From assembly GCA_050944915.1 (NCBI GenBank), contig JBMNRY010000054.1, forward strand, positions 1 through 14,303: a DNA stretch of 14,303 nt, read 5' to 3'. This DNA comes from JBMNRY01 sp050944915. Its GTDB lineage: Bacteria > Bacillota > Limnochordia > JAAZLZ01. Below are positions 6,893 through 13,987 of the stretch, piece after piece. Each line of letters begins with the position of its first letter. Position 1 is the first letter of the stretch. A model generated the notes under the pieces. The model did not search any database. It was not told where the DNA came from and worked only from the letters and a program-made list of their open reading frames with translations. Both the position numbers and the translations under genes were made by a program.

Positions 6893-7429
6893 TCAGAAAC
6901 GCCGTTCTAGGACATCTACTTTCACCGCGTCTTCCATCATGGTCAGGAGGACATCGATGCTGTAGGAGTCCCGGAAGAGGTAGCTATACCGGGCTACGGC
7001 GGCTTTAGGATCCTGTTGATATGCTTTCTGGAACTCTAATGATTTTTGTAACCGCTGGGCAAAACCGTAAAAGACAATTTCGTTGCGGAGGTTTTCCCCC
7101 AGTTCCCCATGGCTGTCTAAGATACTGCGCACCTTTTCCACATCAGCGGCTGAGCCATCGATAAAGAGCTTACCATCGGTGCCGATGGAAAAGGAACATT
7201 CCCCTTGAAGGGCCAGCCCCTTATCCTTCAGCAGCTTACGAACCTGGACTATGTATTTCTGCAGGCGCCTAAAATGAACCTCCGGAGCCTCCGGCAAGCG
7301 GAGCTGTTCCTTAAGGATAGACTCAAAGGAAGCTGGTTTGTTTCTTTGGGAGTTGTCAGCCTTCGTACTTTGTCCCCGTTTGTCTTGGTAGAAACCCACC
7401 CTGGTCGATGATGATAAATGGACCGCCAT
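6893..7429 (-). CDS. Small protein of unknown function, possibly motility-linked
   Basis: I do not recognise this 178-aa protein. ATG 7429 is chosen because AGGAGGGG sits six bases upstream; the frame stays open for another 69 codons, but that extension starts at a TTG without any ribosome site and is proline-rich and low-complexity. No signal peptide or membrane segment is seen, so it is probably cytoplasmic. Residues 1-32 are polar and probably disordered. About 33-70 look helical and charged (PASFESILKEQL, then FRRLQKYIVQVRKLLKDKG). About 77-108 suggest a small alpha/beta unit (CSFSIGTDGKLFIDG, then VEKVRSILD). The rest is helical with aromatic residues (YSYLFRDSYSIDVLL). A flagellar-type SigD promoter motif lies about 50 bases upstream, which suggests co-regulation with motility or chemotaxis genes; this is inference. 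It stands alone between two convergent or unrelated units. Confidence 0.7.
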   Translation of the reverse strand: MAVHLSSSTRVGFYQDKRGQSTKADNSQRNKPASFESILKEQLRLPEAPEVHFRRLQKYIVQVRKLLKDKGLALQGECSFSIGTDGKLFIDGSAADVEKVRSILDSHGELGENLRNEIVFYGFAQRLQKSLEFQKAYQQDPKAAVARYSYLFRDSYSIDVLLTMMEDAVKVDVLERRF

Positions 7430-7435
7430 CGTTGA

Positions 7436-7443
7436 CCCCTCCT
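7436..7443 (-). promoter_or_regulatory. Shine-Dalgarno fixing the start of the small unknown gene
   Basis: On the minus strand AGGAGGGG is followed by the six bases TCAACG and then ATG 7429-7427. It is the only good ribosome site in this frame; the upstream candidate starts at 7636 (TTG), 7483 (ATG) and 7447 (ATG) lack one or have only a weak one. Confidence 0.85.
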
Positions 7444-7481
7444 GCATTAGTGTTCCTGTACTCTGCAAAGGTATGGTATAC

Positions 7482-7509
7482 ATATCGGCTAAGGGCTGCC
7501 TTGGGTTGA
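7482..7509 (-). promoter_or_regulatory. Flagellar sigma factor (SigD/FliA)-type promoter
   Basis: Read on the minus strand, TCAA (7509-7506) is followed by 16 bases and GCCGATAT (7489-7482). The Bacillus SigD consensus is TAAA-N14-16-GCCGATAT, so the -10 matches 8 of 8 and the -35 matches 3 of 4 with allowed spacing. Transcription would begin near 7475, giving a leader of about 46 nt to the ATG at 7429. It lies inside the rejected N-terminal extension of that gene. Confidence 0.55.
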
Positions 7510-7730
7510 GGTGGGAAGTATTTGCCCGTCCTTCCTCCTCGGGAATTGTCGGTTGCCCTCTATTAGAGTAAGGAGTAATGGACAGTTCCGGAGGAGGGGG
7601 TGGTCTAGATGACGATTGGTTTTGATGCGACGCCAAAAGAGATTCGAAACGAGGTGGGTTGCCAAAACAGGAACTACCGGGAGAGGCCTATAGTCAAGGG
7701 ATGAAAAGGTGGCAAGGGAACGCTAGGCTA
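7510..7730. other. Intergenic stretch between the small gene and the hydrogenase terminator
   Basis: The stretch belongs to the non-coding upstream region of the minus-strand small gene. I see no sigma-A promoter, no RNA gene and no repeat. A 31-codon open frame on the plus strand (7609-7704) has a GGAGGAGG sequence upstream but at poor spacing and is not supported otherwise. Confidence 0.4.
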
Positions 7731-7771
7731 GAAAAGATAGGTTCCCATCGCCTTCTTAGCTGATAGGAACC
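7731..7771 (-). terminator. Terminator straddling the stop codon of the hydrogenase-like gene
   Basis: On the minus strand GGTTCCTATC (7771-7762) pairs with GATGGGAACC (7749-7740) over ten positions including one G-T wobble, with a 12-base loop. CTATCTTTTC follows (7740-7731). The 5' arm encodes the last residues of the protein and the stop codon TAA (7758-7756) lies in the loop, so coding and termination signals overlap. Confidence 0.7.
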
Positions 7772-9039
7772 CTTAGTTTCACCTTGGTCGAAAGCAATTT
7801 CTCCCGGGGGAAGTGCTGCACCCATTGGAGGGCCCTATGGTTAGCCGTGGCCGAAATCAGGGGCGATTCCCCGGCGAAGGCCTGGACATGGGCTTTACCC
7901 CGTTCAGCATCGATGATGGTCCCGGGTCCACCGACACAACCACCTCGACAGGCCATCCCTTCCATGAAATTAGCCTCCAATTCTCCGGCCTCGATTTCCT
8001 TTAGCAGTTGACTGCATTCTTGCAATCCGTTTCCATAGACACCGATTAACTCGATGGAAGCATCGAGATCGGCTAAAGCCGTCTTAATGGCTTCGGTCAC
8101 CCCGCCGCTGTAGGCGAAGTTACGGCCCCCGCGGGCGGCATCCTCCAAGGGACGGGAGGGCATGGCCGTCAGATCTTCCATTTGGGCTGCTTCCAAAAGG
8201 GCTTGGGTTTCTTTGAAGGTGAGGACAGCATCGACGGCATCGGCTAGTTCCGCCCGTTTGGCCTCAGCCTTCTTGGCTACACAGGGACCGATGAAGACCA
8301 CCCGACAGCTGGGTTCCCGGTGGTGGAGCAGGCGTCCCAAGGCGACCATGGGGGAGACGGCATCGGAGACGATATGGGTCAGTTTGGGACGGTGCTTTTC
8401 GATCAGTTTGATGAAGGCGGGACAGCAGCAAGAGGTGATCATAAAGGGTTTCCCGGCGTGGTAGCGGCGGTAGAACTCCTGGGCCTCCAGGGTGGTGATG
8501 ATATCGGCGGCCATGGCCACTTCATAAACATGGGCAAAACCTAGTTTTTCCAGGGCCCCCCGGATTTGACCGGGACTCGCGGAACCAAATTGGCCGACGA
8601 AGGAAGGGGCTAAGATGGCATAGACCGGTTCTTCCTCCAGGAGCATATGGGCTACCCGGGCTAAATCGGAATGTTCAACGATCATCCCGCTGATACACCC
8701 GTCCACACACCGACCGCATTGGATACAGCGCTCATCATCGATATGAGGGCGGCCTTGGAGGATCTCGATGGCCTCCACGGGACAGGCTTCTAGGCAGGCC
8801 CGAGAATCATCGGGACAGCGGCTGCATTCATGATCGAGGTATTGGATAAAGGGTGTGCCGTCCCGGGGAGAGAGGAGCAGTTCCACCCGTTTGCGGACTA
8901 AGTCCTCCCATCCGGGGGTGACCTCCTGGGGGAGGCACTCCCGGCTGATTTTCTCCACCAGGCGGTTCAGGGAGGAATCTTTTTCTAGGATTCCCCGGGC
9001 TACATGGACGAGAATGCGATAGGCGAAGATGTTTTTCAT
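7756..9039 (-). CDS. [FeFe]-hydrogenase large-subunit-like iron-sulfur protein
   Basis: The protein is 427 aa from ATG 9039, chosen over TTG 9072 because AAGGAGGG lies four bases upstream. An N-terminal region of unknown type (1-70) is followed by two [4Fe-4S] ferredoxin sites: C72-x2-C75-x6-C82-x3-CP, a stretched variant, and the standard C105-x2-C108-x2-C111-x3-C115. The hydrogenase H-domain spans about 138-410. The three signature loops are present: L1 TSCCCPAF (202-209, ligand Cys206), L2 GPCVAKKAE (251-259, Cys253) and L3 EGMACRGGC (360-368, Cys364 and Cys368). All four H-cluster cysteines and the L2 Lys/Glu are kept, so an H-cluster is plausible. L1 has three cysteines in a row, and L3 continues GGPGT rather than the usual GGGQP. 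No signal peptide is seen. No HydE/F/G maturases or partner subunits lie in the window. It could be a catalytic ferredoxin-linked enzyme or, as for some divergent groups, a hydrogen sensor. Confidence 0.88.
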   Translation of the reverse strand: MKNIFAYRILVHVARGILEKDSSLNRLVEKISRECLPQEVTPGWEDLVRKRVELLLSPRDGTPFIQYLDHECSRCPDDSRACLEACPVEAIEILQGRPHIDDERCIQCGRCVDGCISGMIVEHSDLARVAHMLLEEEPVYAILAPSFVGQFGSASPGQIRGALEKLGFAHVYEVAMAADIITTLEAQEFYRRYHAGKPFMITSCCCPAFIKLIEKHRPKLTHIVSDAVSPMVALGRLLHHREPSCRVVFIGPCVAKKAEAKRAELADAVDAVLTFKETQALLEAAQMEDLTAMPSRPLEDAARGGRNFAYSGGVTEAIKTALADLDASIELIGVYGNGLQECSQLLKEIEAGELEANFMEGMACRGGCVGGPGTIIDAERGKAHVQAFAGESPLISATANHRALQWVQHFPREKLLSTKVKLRVPIS

Positions 9040-9043
9040 AATA

Positions 9044-9051
9044 CCCTCCTT
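9044..9051 (-). promoter_or_regulatory. Shine-Dalgarno fixing the start of the hydrogenase-like gene
   Basis: On the minus strand AAGGAGGG is followed by TATT and ATG 9039-9037. The longer frame beginning at TTG 9072 contains this site internally and has no ribosome site of its own. Confidence 0.85.
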
Positions 9052-9113
9052 CCCTGGTAGTTTTCCCCCCAAGAGGTGGGGGTCATGCTATATCTACCGA
9101 TCTTTTTATACTG

Positions 9114-9130
9114 TGGTATAATGATATAAT
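9114..9130 (+). promoter_or_regulatory. Two tandem extended -10 elements upstream of uvrB
   Basis: TGGTATAAT (9114-9122) and TGATATAAT (9122-9130) are both TGN-extended perfect TATAAT boxes, overlapping by one base and eight bases apart, and they form a direct repeat of TGRTATAA. No good -35 hexamer is present for either, which is usual for extended -10 promoters. The leader to uvrB would be very short (about 25-35 nt). On the opposite strand a weak pair, TTGAGA (9145-9140) with TTATAC 18 bases on, could serve the hydrogenase-like gene. No Gram-positive LexA box (GAAC-N4-GTTC) is seen. Confidence 0.6.
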
Positions 9131-9160
9131 AGGATCGATTCTCAAGTGGGGGGGATGGGG

Positions 9161-11128
9161 ATGAATAACAGATTCCGGGTTGTAGCGGGGTTTGAGCCTG
9201 CCGGTGATCAACCGAAAGCCATCGAACAGCTGGCGGAAGGTGTCCACCGGGGCCTGCCGGCCCAAACTCTGCTGGGTATCACCGGCAGCGGCAAAACCTT
9301 TACTATTTCTAAAGTCATCGAAGAAGTGCAAAAACCTACTTTAGTTATTGCCCATAACAAGACTTTAGCCGCCCAATTATATAGTGAATTCAAAGAGTTC
9401 TTCCCCGATAATGCCGTCCACTATTTCGTTAGTTACTACGACTACTACCAACCGGAGGCCTATGTGCCCCAGACCGATACCTACATCGAAAAGGACTCCT
9501 CTATCAATGATGAAATCGACCGTCTCCGCCACGCGGCCACCAGCGCCCTTTTCGAACGGCGGGATGTGATCATCGTGGCCAGCGTCTCTTGTATCTATGG
9601 TCTCGGCTCCCCCGAAGACTACATGGGGTTGACCTTATCCTTAACCAACGGGGAACTGCGGGACCGGGATAAGATCCTGCGGCGCTTGGTGGGGATTCAA
9701 TATACCCGTAATGATATCGGCTTTACCCGGGGGACCTTCCGGGTCCGGGGGGATGTGGTGGAAATCATCCCCGTTTACAATGAAAACGTGGTCCGCATCG
9801 AATTTTTCGGCGATGAAGTCGACCGGATCGTGGAAGTCGATCCCATCACGGGGGAGATCCTCGGCAGTAAAGACAGCATCGCCATCTATCCCGCCAGCCA
9901 CTTCGTGACCACCGACGAAAAGATGAAGCGGGCCATCAAGTCCATCGAAGCGGAGTTGGAAGAAAGGTTAGCGGAACTGCGGGCGAAGGGTAAACTTCTG
10001 GAGGCCCAGCGGTTGGAACAGCGGACCCGCTATGATCTAGAAATGCTCCAAGAGATCGGTTTCTGCCCGGGAGTGGAAAACTATTCCCGCCATCTGGCGG
10101 GCCGGGGCCCCGGGGAAACGCCGGCGACCCTGTTAGACTATTTCCCCGATGACTTCCTGATGGTCATCGATGAGTCCCACCAGACTATCCCCCAGGTAAG
10201 GGGGATGTATTTCGGGGACCGTTCCCGGAAGGAAACCCTGGTGGAATACGGTTTCCGCCTGCCTTCGGCTTTAGATAACCGGCCCTTGACCTTCGACGAA
10301 TTCGAAAGCCATATGGGGCAGGTCATCTTCGTCTCCGCGACACCGGGACCCTACGAACGGGAACGGAGCCATCGGATGGTGGAGCAGATTATCAGGCCCA
10401 CCGGTCTTTTGGATCCCGAAGTGGTGGTCAAACCGGTGGAAGGCCAAATCGACGATCTCCTAGGGGAGATCCAAGCAGTGACGGCCCGGGGCGAACGGGT
10501 CCTAGTCACCACCTTGACCATCAAAATGGCCGAGGATTTGACCGATTATTTGGCGGAAATGGGGGTTCGGGTGCGCTACCTCCATTCCCAGATCGATACC
10601 TTAGAACGGGTGGAAATCCTCCGGGATCTCCGCCTGGGGGAATTCGATGTTCTAGTGGGGATTAACCTGTTGCGGGAAGGCTTAGACCTTCCGGAAGTAT
10701 CTTTAGTGGCTATCCTCGATGCCGATAAGGAAGGTTTCCTCCGTTCGGAAACCTCCTTAATCCAGACCATCGGCCGCGCGGCCCGAAATGATCGGGGTCG
10801 GGTGGTTATGTATGCCGATAGGATCACCGACTCCATGGCCAAAGCCATCGGTGAGACCAAACGGCGGCGGGAACTTCAGATGGCCTATAACGAAGAGCAC
10901 GGCATAACACCCCAGACCATCAAAAAAGCGGTCCGGGATCGGATCCAAGCCGTGGCTGAAGAACCGGAAGTCTATGAAGTAGGGAAGGATCTACCGCCGG
11001 AAGAGCTGGCCGCCCTCATTCAAAAGTTGGAAGAAGAAATGTTCGAAGCGGCCCAGAACCTGGAATTTGAAACAGCTGCCCAATTACGGGATGAAATTGC
11101 CCAACTGCGGAAGCAGTTAGTCAGCTAG
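9161..11128 (+). CDS. uvrB: Excinuclease ABC subunit B
   Basis: This is the 655-aa helicase-like damage-verification subunit of nucleotide excision repair, in the cytosol. It is loaded on DNA by UvrA and then recruits UvrC. Visible features are Walker A GITGSGKT (39-46), the damage-probing beta-hairpin with YYDYYQPEAY (92-101), the Walker B variant VIDESHQ (Asp337, Glu338), helicase motif VI near IGRAARN, and a C-terminal UVR domain (about 618-653, FETAAQLRDEI) that contacts UvrC. GTG 9146, ATG 9155 and ATG 9161 are all in frame. ATG 9161 is preferred because MNNRF aligns with known UvrB N-termini; a G-rich run (9148-9154) serves as ribosome site. It is followed by uvrA with a 10-nt gap. Length is normal for the family. 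Confidence 0.98.
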   Translation: MNNRFRVVAGFEPAGDQPKAIEQLAEGVHRGLPAQTLLGITGSGKTFTISKVIEEVQKPTLVIAHNKTLAAQLYSEFKEFFPDNAVHYFVSYYDYYQPEAYVPQTDTYIEKDSSINDEIDRLRHAATSALFERRDVIIVASVSCIYGLGSPEDYMGLTLSLTNGELRDRDKILRRLVGIQYTRNDIGFTRGTFRVRGDVVEIIPVYNENVVRIEFFGDEVDRIVEVDPITGEILGSKDSIAIYPASHFVTTDEKMKRAIKSIEAELEERLAELRAKGKLLEAQRLEQRTRYDLEMLQEIGFCPGVENYSRHLAGRGPGETPATLLDYFPDDFLMVIDESHQTIPQVRGMYFGDRSRKETLVEYGFRLPSALDNRPLTFDEFESHMGQVIFVSATPGPYERERSHRMVEQIIRPTGLLDPEVVVKPVEGQIDDLLGEIQAVTARGERVLVTTLTIKMAEDLTDYLAEMGVRVRYLHSQIDTLERVEILRDLRLGEFDVLVGINLLREGLDLPEVSLVAILDADKEGFLRSETSLIQTIGRAARNDRGRVVMYADRITDSMAKAIGETKRRRELQMAYNEEHGITPQTIKKAVRDRIQAVAEEPEVYEVGKDLPPEELAALIQKLEEEMFEAAQNLEFETAAQLRDEIAQLRKQLVS

Positions 11129-11138
11129 GGGTGAAGTG

Positions 11139-13973
11139 ATGTCCAAGGATAAAATCATCATTAGGGGGGCCCGCCAGCATAATCTTAAAGATATCGATCT
11201 GGAAATCCCCCGGGACCAACTGGTGGTCATCACCGGGTTGTCTGGTTCGGGGAAATCTTCCCTGGCCTTCGATACCATCTACGCCGAAGGTCAGCGCCGG
11301 TATGTGGAGTCCCTCTCGGCCTATGCCCGCCAGTTTTTAGGGCAGATGGATAAACCCGATGTGGATGTCATCGAAGGTTTATCCCCTGCCATTTCCATCG
11401 ATCAGAAAACTACCAGCCGTAACCCCCGTTCCACCGTGGGAACGGTGACGGAAATCTACGACTATTTGCGTCTCCTCTACGCCCGGGTGGGCCAGCCCCA
11501 TTGTCCCCAATGCGGCCGTCCCATCAGCCGACAGACGGTCCAGCAGATGGTCGATCAGGTGATGGCCCTAGGGGAAGGGACCCGTCTCCATATCCTGGCT
11601 CCGGTGATCAGGGGCCGCAAAGGTGAATACAAAAAGCTCTTCGAAGACATCCGCCGGGAGGGCTTCGTCCGGGTGCGGGTTAACGGCGAAGTTCGGGATG
11701 TCAACGAAGATATTGAATTAGAACGATACAAAGCCCACCATATTGAAATCATCGTCGACCGGCTGATCATCAGGCCCGGCCTCGAAAATCGGTTGGCCGA
11801 TTCTCTGGAAACAGCCTTGGAGAAGGGGAAGGGCGTCGTCATCGTCCAGGTCCTGGATGGAGAAGATCTTCTCTTCTCCGAACATTTCGCCTGTGTCCAC
11901 TGCGGCATCAGCTTAGAAGAGCTAACCCCCCGGATGTTCTCCTTCAACAGCCCCTTCGGAGCTTGTCCTACCTGTGGAGGCTTAGGGGAAAAATCGGAGA
12001 TCGATCCCCAACTGGTCTTCGCCGAAGAGCTAACCATCGAAGAAGGGGGGATCATCCCTTGGGCCGACTCCAACAGCCGCTGGCTCAAGGGCATGTTAGG
12101 GGCCATCTGTGAGGAGGCAGACATCCCCGTAGATGTACCCGTCGGTCAGCTCAGCGAGGAACAGCGGGAGATCCTCCTCTACGGCGGTCAGGCCGTATCC
12201 TTCCGCTATACCAACCGCTACGGACGGACGAAGAAATATACCACCGATTATCCCGGGATCGTCCCCGCCTTGGAAAAGAGACTGCGGGAAACGGAGTCCG
12301 ATTACGTCCGGGGTGAAGTGGAGAAATTTATGAGCAGCAGGCCTTGTCCTGACTGTAAAGGGCGCCGTCTCAAGCGGGAAAGCCTGGCCGTCACCGTGGG
12401 AGACTTAAACATCATGGAATTGACGGCCCTGTCGGTGAAAAAGGCCCTGGACTTTTTCCGTGGGCTAGAACTTTCCGCCAGGGATGAAATGATCGCCGGA
12501 CCCATCGTCAAGGAAGTCCTGGCCCGGTTGGAATTCCTGGCCAACGTCGGCCTCGATTATTTGACCCTGGATCGCTCCGCGGGGACCCTTTCGGGGGGAG
12601 AAGCCCAGCGGATCCGGCTGGCCACCCAGATCGGTTCCGGCCTCGTCGGGGTCCTGTACATCCTCGACGAACCGAGCATCGGATTGCACCAGCGGGACAA
12701 CCAGCGGTTACTAGATACCCTCAAGCGCCTGCGGGATATGGGCAACACTTTAATCGTCGTCGAACACGACGAAGATACTATCCGCTGCGCCGATTATGTT
12801 ATCGATATCGGCCCTGGGGCCGGCGCGGCTGGAGGCCGTGTCATCGCCGCCGGCACGCCCCAGGAAGTGGCCGCGAACCCCGAATCGATCACAGGCCAAT
12901 ATTTGGCGGGGACCAGGTCGATCCCCGTCCCCGGTGCCCGCCGCGCTTCCAACGGCAAATCTTTACAGATCATCGGCGCCCGGGCCCACAACCTACAAAA
13001 CATCGATGTGGAGATACCCTTAGGATTATTGGTCTGTGTCACCGGTGTCTCCGGTTCGGGGAAATCCACCTTAGTCAACGAAATTCTCTACCGGCACTTG
13101 GCCCACAAGCTCCACCGGGCCACAACCCGGGCTGGGGAGCACCATGAGATCCGGGGGATCCAGCATGTGGATAAAGTCATCGATATCGACCAGTCCCCCA
13201 TTGGACGGACACCCCGTTCCAACCCGGCGACCTATATCGGGCTTTTCGACGGGATCCGGGAGGTCTTCTCCCTGACCCCTGAATCCCGGGCCCGGGGTTA
13301 CAAACCGGGACGGTTCAGCTTCAACGTCAAAGGGGGACGCTGTGAAGCCTGCCGGGGTGATGGGATCATCAAGATCGAGATGCATTTCCTCCCCGATATC
13401 TACGTCCCCTGTGAGGTCTGTAAAGGCCAGCGCTACAATCGGGAGACCTTAGAGATCACTTACCGGGGAAAAACTATCGCCGATGTGTTAGATATGCGGG
13501 TGGATGAGGCTTTGGAGTTTTTCGCCAATATCCCTAAGATTCAGCGGAAACTTCAGACTTTGAATGATGTAGGGTTAGGCTATATTCGCCTTGGTCAGCC
13601 AGCGACCACCCTCTCGGGGGGCGAAGCCCAGCGGGTGAAGCTGGCCGCGGAATTGAGCCGGCGTAGTACCGGCAAAACCCTCTATATCCTCGATGAACCG
13701 ACGACGGGGCTCCATACCTATGACATCCAGAAACTTCTAGAGGTCTTGAACCAACTGGTCGATGGGGGCAATACCGTCTTGGTCATCGAGCACAATCTAG
13801 ATGTAATCAAAACCGCCGATCATATCATCGATCTCGGCCCCGAAGGCGGCGATGGGGGCGGGCGCATCGTGGCCCAAGGGACCCCCGAAGAAGTGGCCCA
13901 GGTGCCTGAGTCCCATACCGGTCGGTTCCTCCGGAAAATCTTGCAGTTGCCGGTGGAAGCAGCCCAGGCTTAA
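11139..13973 (+). CDS. uvrA: Excinuclease ABC subunit A
   Basis: This is the 944-aa ATPase that recognises DNA damage as a dimer and loads UvrB. Two ABC ATPase units are visible: Walker A GLSGSGKS (33-40) and GVSGSGKS (636-643), and signatures LSGGEAQR (484-491 and 825-832), each followed by an ILDEP Walker B. Zinc-binding cysteine pairs are at C122/C125 with C403/C406, C252/C255 with C276/C279, and C735/C738 with C758/C761, matching the usual UvrA pattern. The frame also opens at GTG 11136, directly before ATG 11139; the ATG is preferred, with GGGGTGA four bases upstream overlapping the uvrB stop. It lies between uvrB and uvrC in one operon, with gaps of 10 and 14 nt. Nothing is missing or broken. 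Confidence 0.98.
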   Translation: MSKDKIIIRGARQHNLKDIDLEIPRDQLVVITGLSGSGKSSLAFDTIYAEGQRRYVESLSAYARQFLGQMDKPDVDVIEGLSPAISIDQKTTSRNPRSTVGTVTEIYDYLRLLYARVGQPHCPQCGRPISRQTVQQMVDQVMALGEGTRLHILAPVIRGRKGEYKKLFEDIRREGFVRVRVNGEVRDVNEDIELERYKAHHIEIIVDRLIIRPGLENRLADSLETALEKGKGVVIVQVLDGEDLLFSEHFACVHCGISLEELTPRMFSFNSPFGACPTCGGLGEKSEIDPQLVFAEELTIEEGGIIPWADSNSRWLKGMLGAICEEADIPVDVPVGQLSEEQREILLYGGQAVSFRYTNRYGRTKKYTTDYPGIVPALEKRLRETESDYVRGEVEKFMSSRPCPDCKGRRLKRESLAVTVGDLNIMELTALSVKKALDFFRGLELSARDEMIAGPIVKEVLARLEFLANVGLDYLTLDRSAGTLSGGEAQRIRLATQIGSGLVGVLYILDEPSIGLHQRDNQRLLDTLKRLRDMGNTLIVVEHDEDTIRCADYVIDIGPGAGAAGGRVIAAGTPQEVAANPESITGQYLAGTRSIPVPGARRASNGKSLQIIGARAHNLQNIDVEIPLGLLVCVTGVSGSGKSTLVNEILYRHLAHKLHRATTRAGEHHEIRGIQHVDKVIDIDQSPIGRTPRSNPATYIGLFDGIREVFSLTPESRARGYKPGRFSFNVKGGRCEACRGDGIIKIEMHFLPDIYVPCEVCKGQRYNRETLEITYRGKTIADVLDMRVDEALEFFANIPKIQRKLQTLNDVGLGYIRLGQPATTLSGGEAQRVKLAAELSRRSTGKTLYILDEPTTGLHTYDIQKLLEVLNQLVDGGNTVLVIEHNLDVIKTADHIIDLGPEGGDGGGRIVAQGTPEEVAQVPESHTGRFLRKILQLPVEAAQA

Positions 13974-13987
13974 GGGGGGAACATGGG

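Noticed and set aside
7430..7636. 69-codon N-terminal extension of the small unknown gene
   Set aside because: It starts at TTG without a ribosome site, is low-complexity and proline-rich, and contains the SigD-like promoter; an excellent Shine-Dalgarno lies directly before ATG 7429.
7609..7704. 31-codon plus-strand frame MTIGFDATPKEI... with GGAGGAGG upstream
   Set aside because: The spacing to the purine run is too long, the frame is very short and no function or conservation can be argued; it may be a chance frame in a promoter region.
9065..9082. CCCCC/GGGGG inverted repeat in the leader of the hydrogenase-like gene
   Set aside because: It is only five homopolymeric base pairs in a G/C-run-rich area; likely chance.
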